Source of the DNA: JBAVEL01 sp049587715
GTDB lineage: Bacteria > Bacteroidota > Ignavibacteria > UBA10030 > UBA6906
NCBI GenBank assembly: GCA_049587715.1
Contig: JBAVEL010000054.1
Span: 1 to 23,613 of the forward strand
Direction of reading: 5' to 3'
DNA: 23,613 nucleotides
A program made the translations under genes and the position numbers. Shown piece by piece: positions 16,688 to 23,613 of the stretch. Each line of letters starts with the position of its first letter. The first letter of the stretch is position 1. The notes beneath the pieces were generated by a model. The model saw nothing but the letters and a program-made list of their open reading frames with translations. It had not been told where the DNA came from and ran no database searches.

Positions 16688-18514
16688 ATGAACCGCATCG
16701 GGGTGCTGGCGGCCGCCGCCATTCTTGTTCTTCCCGGCCTGCGGGCCGCAGAGAAGACCGTTGTCTCCCTGAGGGACTTCTGCGACAGGGAACTCCGCTC
16801 GGAGGGGATCGAAATCACACACCCCCTCCGCGTCCGCATCACGGCCACGGGCGGCGGGGGGGAAAAGGGATGGGGGGCGGAGGGGAAGAGCCTCTCCGCC
16901 TACGGCTGGATCCTGGACGCGCGGACACGGCGCCCGGTCTGGGAGATGGACAGACGGAACACGCATCGGGACGGGGAGTTCCGGAAGTGCGAGGAGGAGC
17001 TGGACCTTCCGCCGGGGCGCTACGAGGTCTACTTCGCCGCGCCTGTCTTCTCCTTCTCCTCCTGGTCGTCGCACATCATCATGAACGTGGACCACAGGCA
17101 GAAGCCCCTCTTCGGAGGGGGGGGGAAGAAGGGGCTCTTTGAGTTCTTCAAGGGGTGGTGGGCGGACGACGCCGCCAAGGCGTGGGAGAAGCAGTGCGGG
17201 TCCTGGGGGCTGGAGATCACGGCGGAAGCGGGCGAGGCCGCGCGCGTGAAACGGTTCACCCCTCCGGCGGGCATCCCGGGCACCCTGCTCCGGGTGCAGG
17301 GAAAGGGGGAGGGGGACTACATCCGGAAGGGCTTCACCCTCAGCGGCCCGGCCTCGCTCTTCATCTATGCCCTGGGAGAGGGGGTCGAACAAACGGACCT
17401 GGCGGACGGCGCCTGGATCCTGGACGCGGTGTCCCGCCGGAGAGTCTGGGATATGGCGGACCGCCGTCTGGAAGGGGCGGGAGGGTCGGCAAAGAACCGC
17501 CGGTGGGAGGGCACCGTGCGCCTGGAGAAGGGGGAGTACGAGCTCGTGTACATCAGTGACGACAGCCATTCCCCTCTGGACTGGAATGCGCCTCCTCCGC
17601 CTGACCCCCTCTTGTGGGGGGTGACCATCGCGGCGGTGGACTCGGAGGGCGCGCGCCGCTTCGCCGTTTCTTCCGTGCGCGGGTTCGCCAACGTGATTGC
17701 GCAGCTTGTGCAGATGAGGGACGACGAAAGCCGCTCGGCCGGATTCACCCTCAAGCAGGAGACCCGGCTCCGCATCTATGCCCTGGGCGAGCGGGGCAGC
17801 TCGCGGCGGCGGATGGCGGACTATGCCTACATCACGGACGCCAAGACCAGGGAGAGGGTCTGGACGATGGAGGTGGATGAGACCTCCCATGCGGGCGGTT
17901 CACCCAAGAACCGCCTCCTGGACGAGGTCATCACGCTTCCGGCGGGAAACTATACGCTGACCTACACCACGGATGATTCCCATGCCTACGGAGACTGGAC
18001 CGCCGATCCCCCCTTCGACCGGGAGAACTACGGGGTCACGCTCATGGGGGCGGGGGAGCGGTTCAGCCCGGCGCAGGTGGCTCCCTTCCGGGACGAGGCC
18101 GACCGGAACGTGATCGCCCGGATCGTACGGGTGCGGGACAATGCCCGGAAGGCCGAACGGTTCACCCTGGACAAGACCACACGGGTGCGCATCTATGCCA
18201 TCGGCGAGGGGCAGAACCGGGAGATGTACGACTACGGCTGGATCGAGGACCTCGCGACGGGGCACGTGATCTGGGAGATGACCTACGGCATGACCTTCCA
18301 CGCGGGGGGGCACAGAAAGAACCGGATGGTGAACACCACGTTCCTGCTGGAGAAGGGTTCCTACAAGCTGCACTTCCAGAGCGACGACTCCCACAGCTAC
18401 GGGGACTGGAACGTGGATCCCCCCGACGATGAGGAGTACTGGGGCATCACGCTCTTCCGGGACAACGGGGGGAAGGTCCCCGCGCCCCCTCCGCCGCCGC
18501 GGGAACCGGATTAG
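16688..18514 (+). CDS. Secreted protein built from repeated ~138-aa domains of unknown type
   Basis: 608 aa from ATG 16688, with GAGGGG 7 nt upstream; signal peptide MNRIGVLAAAAILVLPGLRA. I do not recognise the family. Three clear copies of one domain lie at about 195-316, 334-453 and 474-592, and a degenerate copy at about 24-135. The period is regular: FTL at 216, 353 and 492; DDSH at 291, 429 and 566. Each copy reads FTL ... (F/R)IYA(L/I)GE ... (W/Y)I.D ... VW.M ... (A/G)GG..KNR ... (E/P)(K/A)G.Y.L.(Y/F) ... DDSH(S/A)...DW....PP ... (Y/W)G(V/I)T. The alternating strands suggest a beta-sandwich. The conserved D-D-S-H and D-W could form a ligand or metal site (inference). It ends in a Pro-rich tail and lacks the FlgD-like and GWN/GYW modules. 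Convergent with rluE, 14 nt away. Confidence 0.9.
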   Translation: MNRIGVLAAAAILVLPGLRAAEKTVVSLRDFCDRELRSEGIEITHPLRVRITATGGGGEKGWGAEGKSLSAYGWILDARTRRPVWEMDRRNTHRDGEFRKCEEELDLPPGRYEVYFAAPVFSFSSWSSHIIMNVDHRQKPLFGGGGKKGLFEFFKGWWADDAAKAWEKQCGSWGLEITAEAGEAARVKRFTPPAGIPGTLLRVQGKGEGDYIRKGFTLSGPASLFIYALGEGVEQTDLADGAWILDAVSRRRVWDMADRRLEGAGGSAKNRRWEGTVRLEKGEYELVYISDDSHSPLDWNAPPPPDPLLWGVTIAAVDSEGARRFAVSSVRGFANVIAQLVQMRDDESRSAGFTLKQETRLRIYALGERGSSRRRMADYAYITDAKTRERVWTMEVDETSHAGGSPKNRLLDEVITLPAGNYTLTYTTDDSHAYGDWTADPPFDRENYGVTLMGAGERFSPAQVAPFRDEADRNVIARIVRVRDNARKAERFTLDKTTRVRIYAIGEGQNREMYDYGWIEDLATGHVIWEMTYGMTFHAGGHRKNRMVNTTFLLEKGSYKLHFQSDDSHSYGDWNVDPPDDEEYWGITLFRDNGGKVPAPPPPPREPD

Positions 18515-18528
18515 CGGCTCCAGGTCTT

Positions 18529-19221
18529 CTACAACCGGGGTCGCGAGAGTCGCGGCCCCGGATGTTCTGACTGCGCGACCCAGTCGCGCAGGGTCTTCCA
18601 TTCGCCGGTCCCCAGGGGCCGGCTCTCCCCCGGAGCGAGTCCTTCCAGCGTCAGGGGTCCCAGCCCCGTGCGCACGAGGCGGAGGGTGGGATGCCCCACC
18701 GCCGCGGTCATTCTCCGTACCTGCCTGTTGCGCCCCTCCGTGAGGGTGATCCGGACCCATCGCACGGGAATGCGGGCCCGGAAGCGGATCGGGGGCGTGC
18801 GGGGGGGGAAGTCGGGATCCTCTTCCAGCATCTCCACCGCGGCCCTCCGGGTGCGGGTGCCGCGGATCACCACCCCTTCCGCAAGCCGGCTGAGCGCCTC
18901 CTCGGACGGGATCCCCTCCACCTGCACACAGTAGGTGCGGGGGTGGGCGAAGCGCGGATGAGTCATCCGGTGCCGGAGCCGGGAGTCGTCGGTGAGCAGG
19001 AGCAGACCCTCACTGTCGGCATCCAGCCGGCCCGCCGGATAGACACGGGGCGGGAAGGGGCCCAGGGAGGCGAGGGTCCTGTGCCCCCCTTCCGGGGTGA
19101 ACCGGGAGAGCACCCCCCACGGCTTGTACACAAGGATGGCGTTGTGCAAGGGGACACGTTTCCTGATCGCCCGGGGAATGTACGGGACACCGGCCCCAGA
19201 GGCAAGCACCCGCATTTGCAT
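18529..19221 (-). CDS. rluE: 23S rRNA pseudouridine synthase, RluE-like
   Basis: Isomerises a uridine in 23S rRNA to pseudouridine (U2457 in E. coli RluE). The 230-aa product shows VYKPWGVLSRFT, the catalytic-Asp motif GRLDADSEGLLLLT (D67), YCVQVEGIP and the RluE-like C-terminal block with PPIRFRARIP and EGRNRQVRRMTAAVGHPTLR. There is no N-terminal S4 domain, which fits RluE rather than RsuA/RluB/RluF. The start is uncertain: ATG 19221 is used, but it overlaps a candidate promoter for the divergent GT9 gene and has no ribosome site; ATG 19215 or a TTG 24 codons in, just before HNAILVYKPWG, are alternatives. The last codons lie in a strong hairpin (18535-18561). Confidence 0.92.
   Translation of the reverse strand: MQMRVLASGAGVPYIPRAIRKRVPLHNAILVYKPWGVLSRFTPEGGHRTLASLGPFPPRVYPAGRLDADSEGLLLLTDDSRLRHRMTHPRFAHPRTYCVQVEGIPSEEALSRLAEGVVIRGTRTRRAAVEMLEEDPDFPPRTPPIRFRARIPVRWVRITLTEGRNRQVRRMTAAVGHPTLRLVRTGLGPLTLEGLAPGESRPLGTGEWKTLRDWVAQSEHPGPRLSRPRL
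18535..18561. terminator. Possible bidirectional transcription stop hairpin inside the 3' end of rluE
   Basis: CCGGGGTCGCGA (18535-18546), loop GAG, TCGCGGCCCCGG (18550-18561): a 12-bp stem with one T-G pair. It lies where two convergent genes meet (stops 14 nt apart) and could stop both transcripts. No T-run follows on either strand, so it may act only as an RNA stabiliser. Confidence 0.35.
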
Positions 19222-19244
19222 TTACCGGCGGGCCTTGCTACCGT
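19216..19244 (+). promoter_or_regulatory. Candidate promoter for the GT9 gene, predicting a leaderless mRNA
   Basis: TTGCAT (19216-19221), a 17-bp spacer and TACCGT (19239-19244). The -10 box ends 7 nt before ATG 19252, so transcription would begin at or beside the start codon. Both boxes match only 3 of 6 consensus bases; support is positional. Confidence 0.3.
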
Positions 19245-19251
19245 GTGCCCC

Positions 19252-20487
19252 ATGGGCGCCCCCTCCATACCGGAGAACTCCCCCGCGTCAGGCGGGAGCA
19301 CACACGCCGCCACAGGGCGCGCGCTTGTCCTGGCGGAGGGGCAGCTGGGGGACCTTCTGCTGCTGGGCCCCGCGCTCCGGGCCCTCGGGGGCGCGCAGAC
19401 CACCCTTCTCATTCTCCGGAGAAGGGCGGGGCGGGATGCGCCTCTCGTCGAAGAGTCCCGCCAGGGCACTCCCTTCGTCCACAGCTCCGCCGTGGGGCGG
19501 GTGATTGTTGTGAACAGGGACCGGCTCAGGTCTCTCGGAGGATGGAAGCGGCTGGGGGCGGAGCTGGAGATCCTCCGGCTCATCCGGCGGGGGAAGTTCC
19601 ACACGGTTCTCTGCACGTTCCCGGAAGACAGGTTCGCGCTCTGGGCCTACGCATCGGGGGCGGGGGTGCGCACGGGGCAGAAGCGCCAGCCGTTCCGGCT
19701 TCTCCTGACCCACACACCTGACATCGCCCGGGAGGAACGAGGGGTGATGGAGTACTACGCGGATCTGGTCCGGGCCATGGGTCTCCGGGTGGATGCGCCC
19801 TTCCCCGAATTCCAGACGGGGCCCCCGGAGGAGGCGTGGGCGGAGGAGTTCCTCCGGACCCGCTGCCCTGCGGTCCGGCCCCTCGTGGCCGTCCACCCGG
19901 GCGGGAGCGGAAGATACAAGATCTGGCCTCCGGACCGGTTTGCGGCTCTTGTGCGCGGGTTGCGGAGGGAAGGGGCGGGGGTGCTGCTGCTGGCGGGAAG
20001 CGGGGACGAAGAGACCGCCCGGGAGATTCTGTCGAATCTGGATTTCACGCCGGCGCTGGCACAGACCGGCAGTGACCCGGGAAAACTGGGGGCAATCCTC
20101 CGCCGCTGCGATCTCTGCATCTCCAATGACTCGGGTCCCCGCCATGTGGCCGTGGCCCTGGGGGTTCCCTCCCTGGCCCTCTTCCGGCTTCATCACCGCC
20201 GCGCCTGGGGCATCTACCCCGAGGGGGAGAGGATCAGGATTCTGGAGGGGAAGAAGGTGTGCCCCCTCTGCAGCGGGGGGGGATGCGGGGACCGGATCCC
20301 CCGGGGGGAACGGTACGGATCGGCCTGCCTCCGGATGATCACCCCGGAGGATGTTCTCGGGAGCGCCCGGGAGATGCTCCGCGCCCTCCGAGGGACCCGC
20401 CCGGCGCCTCCGCCAGATGCAGGGTCCGGGTGGGATAGGCCAGCTCCAGGTTCTCCTCTCCCAGACGCCGGTAGAGATCCAGGTTGA
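19252..20487 (+). CDS. Glycosyltransferase family 9 protein (ADP-heptose:LPS heptosyltransferase-like)
   Basis: 411 aa from ATG 19252. GT9 enzymes move heptose or a related sugar from ADP-sugar onto lipopolysaccharide core; this implies an outer membrane but the exact sugar is not known. The N-terminal half opens with ALVLAEGQLGDLLLLGPALR, the family's first Rossmann strand and loop. The C-terminal half has VAVHPGGSGRYKIWPPDRFA and DLCISNDSGPRHVAVALGVPSLALF, the nucleotide-sugar-binding motif. A late Cys cluster (CPLC, C, C) matches the region that is often Cys-rich in the family. The last 40 or so residues are a Pro/Gly-rich tail with no family counterpart, and their DNA overlaps the opposite-strand channel gene by 149 bp. 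An in-frame GTG 9 nt earlier is an alternative start. Confidence 0.93.
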   Translation: MGAPSIPENSPASGGSTHAATGRALVLAEGQLGDLLLLGPALRALGGAQTTLLILRRRAGRDAPLVEESRQGTPFVHSSAVGRVIVVNRDRLRSLGGWKRLGAELEILRLIRRGKFHTVLCTFPEDRFALWAYASGAGVRTGQKRQPFRLLLTHTPDIAREERGVMEYYADLVRAMGLRVDAPFPEFQTGPPEEAWAEEFLRTRCPAVRPLVAVHPGGSGRYKIWPPDRFAALVRGLRREGAGVLLLAGSGDEETAREILSNLDFTPALAQTGSDPGKLGAILRRCDLCISNDSGPRHVAVALGVPSLALFRLHHRRAWGIYPEGERIRILEGKKVCPLCSGGGCGDRIPRGERYGSACLRMITPEDVLGSAREMLRALRGTRPAPPPDAGSGWDRPAPGSPLPDAGRDPG

Positions 20488-21451
20488 TCGCCTGCTGGAC
20501 ATCCATGGAGCGGTTGAAATCGGGGCTGAGCACGAAGTAGACCGCCTCGTACTCCAGGGCATGTTCCCCCAGCCGCTTCAGGTGCGCCCGCTCAAACCGC
20601 ACTCCCGTCTGGGCTTCCACCACGGAGCGGAGCAGTGTGCTCACCCCTGCGGCCTTTGACGGAGGAGTGCCGTAGGCGATGCTCACAGAGAGGACCACCC
20701 GCCGCTCCTCCATGCGCCGGTAGTTCCGGATGCGGCTGGCCAGCAGATCGGTGTTGGAGAAGATCATCTGCTCCCCGGAAAGACTCCGGAGCCGTGTGGT
20801 CTTGAGCCCCACCTTCTCCACCGTTCCCGCGTACTCGTTGACCGTAATGAAGTCTCCGATCACAAACGGCTTGTCCAGCACGATGGAGAGGGAGGCGAAG
20901 AGGTCTCCCAGAACGCTCTGGAGGGCCAGGGCCACGGCGATTCCCCCGATGCCCAGCCCGGTAATGAGGGCGGTGATGTCCACCCCCAGGTTGTCCAGGG
21001 AGACCAGGAGAAGCACCGTCCAGAGGGCGCCGCGGATGAGGAAGCCGACGGCGGAAAGGGTGGTGGTCCCGGCGGGATGGGGGTCCGTTCCCCGGCGGAG
21101 GGTCCGGTCCAGCCAGAAGGTGACCGCGCCGCTTCCCCAGAGACCCGTCTGGAGGAGGGTCGCCAGGAGCACCAACGTGTCCCCCGCGGATCGTGCGCCG
21201 GCATCGAAGGCGAGAGTGCGAAAGCCGGCGTACAAGGAGACCGCCGCGAGGAAGAAGAAGCGCGTCTTCCGGACCAGGTCCACCCCCAGGTCGTCCAGAT
21301 CGGTCTGCGTCCGTCTGGTGAGGCGGGAGAGGCGGTGCACCACAATCCACTGGAGGAGCTTGAAGAGCAGGAAGACGAGTGCAGCCGTGCCGGCGGCAAC
21401 GGCCCAGCGGGAGAGGGGGTTTCCCCAGAGCATGGTATCCAGAACGGACAT
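20339..21451 (-). CDS. MscS-family mechanosensitive ion channel
   Basis: A channel that opens when membrane tension rises on osmotic downshift. The 370-aa product has four or five hydrophobic helices. The pore-lining one reads GLGIGGIAVALALQSVLGDL, the Gly/Ala-rich TM3 pattern of MscS, followed by the beta domain DKPFVIGDFITVNEYAGTVE with EKVGLKTTRLRSLSGEQMIFSN. An alpha/beta C-terminal domain follows. The start is set at ATG 21451 because the promoter just upstream would begin transcription about 30 nt before it; ATG 21433 is an alternative. The Gly/Pro-rich C-terminal tail (after LHLAEA) overlaps the GT9 gene on the other strand. The gene lies downstream of the phosphatase gene but has its own promoter. 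Confidence 0.93.
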   Translation of the reverse strand: MSVLDTMLWGNPLSRWAVAAGTAALVFLLFKLLQWIVVHRLSRLTRRTQTDLDDLGVDLVRKTRFFFLAAVSLYAGFRTLAFDAGARSAGDTLVLLATLLQTGLWGSGAVTFWLDRTLRRGTDPHPAGTTTLSAVGFLIRGALWTVLLLVSLDNLGVDITALITGLGIGGIAVALALQSVLGDLFASLSIVLDKPFVIGDFITVNEYAGTVEKVGLKTTRLRSLSGEQMIFSNTDLLASRIRNYRRMEERRVVLSVSIAYGTPPSKAAGVSTLLRSVVEAQTGVRFERAHLKRLGEHALEYEAVYFVLSPDFNRSMDVQQAINLDLYRRLGEENLELAYPTRTLHLAEAPGGSLGGRGASPGRSREHPPG

Positions 21452-21486
21452 GGCGGTCGGGAATGAGCCCCGCGGGGGGGTACCCC

Positions 21487-21514
21487 AATATACACGGGCG
21501 GGGGAGAGAGGCAA
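21487..21514 (-). promoter_or_regulatory. Promoter for the mscS-like gene
   Basis: On the - strand, TTGCCT (21514-21509), a 16-bp spacer and TATATT (21492-21487) followed by GGGG. The stretch CGTGTATATTGG is identical to the -10 region of the promoter at 11306. The leader to ATG 21451 would be about 30 nt. Confidence 0.6.
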
Positions 21515-21526
21515 GCCCCCGGGGGC

Positions 21527-22759
21527 CTAGCGGCTCCGCTTGATTACCACCAGCGTCTTGTCGTCGGAGAACTCGGTGAGACGGTTGTGCTTCTGGACAT
21601 CCTCCAGCATGAGCTGGCAGATCTCCCGGGGAGAGCGGGCCTTCCACTCCCGGAGCCGCTCCATCAGCCGCCGCTCCCCGTACATTTCCCGGTTCTCATC
21701 GGAGGCGTCGGAGACGCCGTCGGTGTAGAGAAGGAGGATGTCGCCCTTCTCGAGGAGGGCGAACTCCGTCCGGTACCGCTCCTGGGGAAAGGGGCCGATG
21801 ATCTGCCCCGTGGCCGGCAGCGTCTCCGTGCGGCCGGTGGCGGCGCGGAGGATGATCGGGCTGTTGTGCCCGGCATTCACATAGAACAGCAGTCCCTGCT
21901 CCGTGAAGCCGAGCTCCAGGTAGACCAGGGAAACGAAGTGCTCGGGTGAGAAGGTCCTGTTTACCAGGCGGTTGATGCGCCCGATGAGGGTGCTGATCTT
22001 TGTCTGGTATTCCACGCCCATGCGGAGGGCCCCCGAGACATAGAGGGCCTGGGCCGCGGCGGAGAGTCCCTTGCTGGCCGCATCTCCGATGACCACTCCC
22101 AGGCGGTCCTTGTCCTCCGAGGCCTGCAGGTAGTCGAAGAAGTCCCCCCCCACCACCCGGTCGGGCAGGGAGACCCCGTAGATATCAAAGTGATGGAAGC
22201 GGAGCTCGTGTGCCGGGAGGATGCTCTTCTGGATCTCGCGGGCCTTGTCCAGGTCCTGTTCGAGCTGCCGGGCCTTCCGTTCAATCTTCCGGTTCCGGAG
22301 AGCGGAGGTGAGGGCGTTCCCGATGATGTTCAGGGCATACGCCATCTCTTCCCGGAGGTAGTCCGCGTTGATGGCGATGACATACGGAAAGAGGATGTGC
22401 TCCTTCCAGCGGACCTTCTCTCCCGCCCCCGTGGCGGAGTAGAGCCGGATTCCCCGCCGCCGGAGGTAGCGGTCCGTTTCGGCGGCCACCACCGTTCCCT
22501 TGCGGGGGAGCTGCAGAAACATGGGGTAGGAGAGCACGTCCAGGCGGAAGCTCTTCCGGATGGGCTCGATCTCGCCTTCCTGGTGGAGCAGCCGGTAGCG
22601 CCCGGTCTGGCCCTCCAGCTTCCAGATTCTCCCCCCCCGCACCGGAATCTCCTCGTTCCGTATGATCTCCCCCACGACGTGCCTGAGGAGGTCGTCGTCC
22701 GTGCGGAACTGCCTGTTGCTCAGGGCTTCAATGGTCCGGTACAGCCGGTGCTGGTTCAT
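21527..22759 (-). CDS. PP2C/SpoIIE-type serine phosphatase (RsbU-like) with N-terminal sensor region
   Basis: 410 aa. The N-terminal 170 residues look like a GAF-like sensory domain (KEHILFPYVIAINADYL near the end), followed by a coiled-coil linker with KAREIQKSILPAHE, typical of RsbU proteins. The catalytic domain has VGGDFFDYL (metal Asp206), GDAASKGLSAA (225-235), NAGHNSP, LLYTDGVSD (Asp347) and FSDDKTLVVIKR (398-402), the complete PP2C metal-binding set. Such phosphatases dephosphorylate anti-anti-sigma factors or similar regulators. No partner kinase or antagonist is visible nearby, so its target is unknown. Start at ATG 22759: an earlier in-frame TTG at 22795 overlaps the predicted -10 box and is rejected. 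Confidence 0.93.
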   Translation of the reverse strand: MNQHRLYRTIEALSNRQFRTDDDLLRHVVGEIIRNEEIPVRGGRIWKLEGQTGRYRLLHQEGEIEPIRKSFRLDVLSYPMFLQLPRKGTVVAAETDRYLRRRGIRLYSATGAGEKVRWKEHILFPYVIAINADYLREEMAYALNIIGNALTSALRNRKIERKARQLEQDLDKAREIQKSILPAHELRFHHFDIYGVSLPDRVVGGDFFDYLQASEDKDRLGVVIGDAASKGLSAAAQALYVSGALRMGVEYQTKISTLIGRINRLVNRTFSPEHFVSLVYLELGFTEQGLLFYVNAGHNSPIILRAATGRTETLPATGQIIGPFPQERYRTEFALLEKGDILLLYTDGVSDASDENREMYGERRLMERLREWKARSPREICQLMLEDVQKHNRLTEFSDDKTLVVIKRSR

Positions 22760-22793
22760 CCGTCGGAAGAGGAAATGATACGGTCCGGGCGTC

Positions 22794-22822
22794 AATGTAC
22801 GCCGAAACCCCGGGAATCACAA
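22794..22822 (-). promoter_or_regulatory. Candidate promoter for the PP2C phosphatase gene
   Basis: On the - strand, TTGTGA (22822-22817), a 17-bp spacer and TACATT (22799-22794) followed by GA. A leader of about 27 nt to ATG 22759 is predicted. Confidence 0.5.
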
Positions 22823-22835
22823 GCGGAGGGAGCGG

Positions 22836-22864
22836 TTGATTCTCTGGGCCGAATTTCCAATCTT
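22836..22864 (+). promoter_or_regulatory. Weak candidate promoter for the terminal propeller gene
   Basis: TTGATT (22836-22841), a 17-bp spacer and AATCTT (22859-22864) followed by G. The -10 box matches only 3 of 6 consensus bases. The leader to ATG 22898 would be about 27 nt. Confidence 0.3.
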
Positions 22865-22897
22865 GCCCCTGTCCCTCCACCTTCCTGCGAGACAGTC

Positions 22898-23613
22898 ATG
22901 CGCGGCGGCCTTCTCATCCCGGCGGCGGTGTTCCTCTACTGGTCCGCATTCCTCGGCGCAAGCGCCCCGGAGCGGCTCCCCGCCCGGAGCGAATCCCGCA
23001 AGCACGCCCCCGGCGACTGGTTCTACCGCCAGAGGGCCTTTCCCCTGGGGATTCCGGACGGCTCCCTGCGGGCCCTCTCCCTGCGGCAGGCGGAGGCCCT
23101 CCGCGGAGCGAGCGGGGGCCTCGGAGCGGCTGTCTGGGTGCAGAAGGGACCCTCGAACATCGGGGGGCGGGTCACCACCATGGCCATCAGCTCCCAGAAT
23201 CCGGCATGCATCTACCTGGGCGCGGCCGACGGGGGCGTCTGGAAGACCCCCGATCGGGGGGCAACCTGGGTTCCTCTCACGGACCACAGCCCGAGTCTCT
23301 CCATGGGAGCCCTGGCGGTGGATCCGTCGGACGACCGGATCGTCTACGCGGGAACGGGGGAGGTGAACTCCAGCGGGGATTCCTACGACGGGGAGGGCAT
23401 CTTCAAGACCACGGACGGGGGAGGGAGCTGGCATGCCGCGGGGCTCCAGGCCACGCGGCGGATCGGGAAGATCCTCGTGGATCCCGCCGACACACGGATT
23501 CTCTACTGCGCCGCCATGGGGGGTCTCTACAGCGCCGGGCCCGATCGGGGAGTGTACAAATCCACCGACGCAGGGTCCACCTGGGCAAAGGTTCTGTTCC
23601 TGAACGACACAAC
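22898..23613 (+). CDS. Secreted Asp-box/VPS10-like propeller protein (partial, cut by window end)
   Basis: The frame is open from ATG 22898 to the last base (238 codons and two bases) with no stop, so the gene continues past the window. The N-terminus MRGGLLIPAAVFLYWSAFLGAS is a signal peptide. From about residue 86 the sequence follows the pattern GPSNIGGRVTTMAI ... YLGAADGGVWKTPDRGATW ... VYAGTGEVN ... GIFKTTDGGGSW ... GVYKSTDAGSTW. These are repeated Asp-box blades of sortilin/xyloglucanase-like propellers. The remaining blades and the C-terminal domain are outside the window, so sorting signals cannot be judged. Divergent from the phosphatase gene (138 nt apart). Confidence 0.88.
   Translation, partial: MRGGLLIPAAVFLYWSAFLGASAPERLPARSESRKHAPGDWFYRQRAFPLGIPDGSLRALSLRQAEALRGASGGLGAAVWVQKGPSNIGGRVTTMAISSQNPACIYLGAADGGVWKTPDRGATWVPLTDHSPSLSMGALAVDPSDDRIVYAGTGEVNSSGDSYDGEGIFKTTDGGGSWHAAGLQATRRIGKILVDPADTRILYCAAMGGLYSAGPDRGVYKSTDAGSTWAKVLFLNDT

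Noticed and set aside
16064..17890. Long - strand open frame across the gene-free region and the repeat-domain gene
   Set aside because: Low-complexity product; crosses the ends of two well-supported + strand genes.
21515..21526. GCCCCCGGGGGC perfect palindrome after the phosphatase gene as a terminator
   Set aside because: No loop nucleotides and no T-run; overlaps the mscS promoter region, so likely chance in GC-rich DNA.
22759..22795. TTG start for the phosphatase 36 nt upstream
   Set aside because: The TTG overlaps the predicted -10 box; ATG 22759 fits the transcript and family N-terminus.
1..23613. tRNA, rRNA, CRISPR, transposase, integrase or phage genes
   Set aside because: None recognised by eye on either strand; no spaced direct-repeat array and no cloverleaf with a TTCGA-type arm was found.

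Overview
The window is GC-rich (mostly about 65-70% by hand counts) and every gene reads as bacterial. Three secreted proteins end in a FlgD-like Ig/'type A' C-terminal domain with an NYPNPFN-type motif. This domain is common in FCB-superphylum and candidate-phylum bacteria (Eisenbacteria, Latescibacterota, KSB1, Ignavibacteria-like lineages). A diderm FCB-type bacterium, possibly Eisenbacteria-like, is the best guess. The assignment is inferred from protein architecture and GC content only.

Layout: (1) 53-4393, + strand: a secreted Asp-box propeller protein and a secreted M1 metallopeptidase, 24 nt apart, both ending in the same duplicated C-terminal module; a shared bidirectional terminator follows. 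(2) 11201-4449, - strand: a probable operon of ABC ATPase, ABC-2 permease, large subtilisin-like protein, thyA and folA. The subtilisin-like protein has Asp where the catalytic Ser should be. thyA-folA also has its own candidate promoter. (3) 11306-16301, + strand: two secreted proteins (FG-GAP/VCBS propeller; propeller plus beta-helix plus helical repeats) behind a strong promoter, in a stretch with visibly lower GC. (4) 16302-16687: no gene, but many inverted repeats. (5) 16688-18514, + strand: a secreted protein of three clear (four with a degenerate one) copies of a roughly 138-aa domain I do not recognise. (6) 18529-19221 (-) rluE and 19252-20487 (+) a GT9 glycosyltransferase, divergent, with a 30-nt gap. 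(7) 20339-21451 (-) a small-conductance mechanosensitive channel, overlapping the 3' end of the GT9 gene by 149 bp, and 21527-22759 (-) an RsbU/SpoIIE-type phosphatase. (8) 22898 to the window end (+): the start of another secreted Asp-box propeller protein.

The theme is cell-surface and exported proteins mixed with a few housekeeping genes (thymidylate cycle, rRNA modification, envelope sugar transfer, osmotic protection). Several gene starts are preceded by the same promoter type, TTGnnn - 16/17 bp - TA(T/C)(A/G)TTG; two of them share an identical 12-mer at the -10 box. No tRNA, rRNA, CRISPR array, transposase or phage gene was seen.
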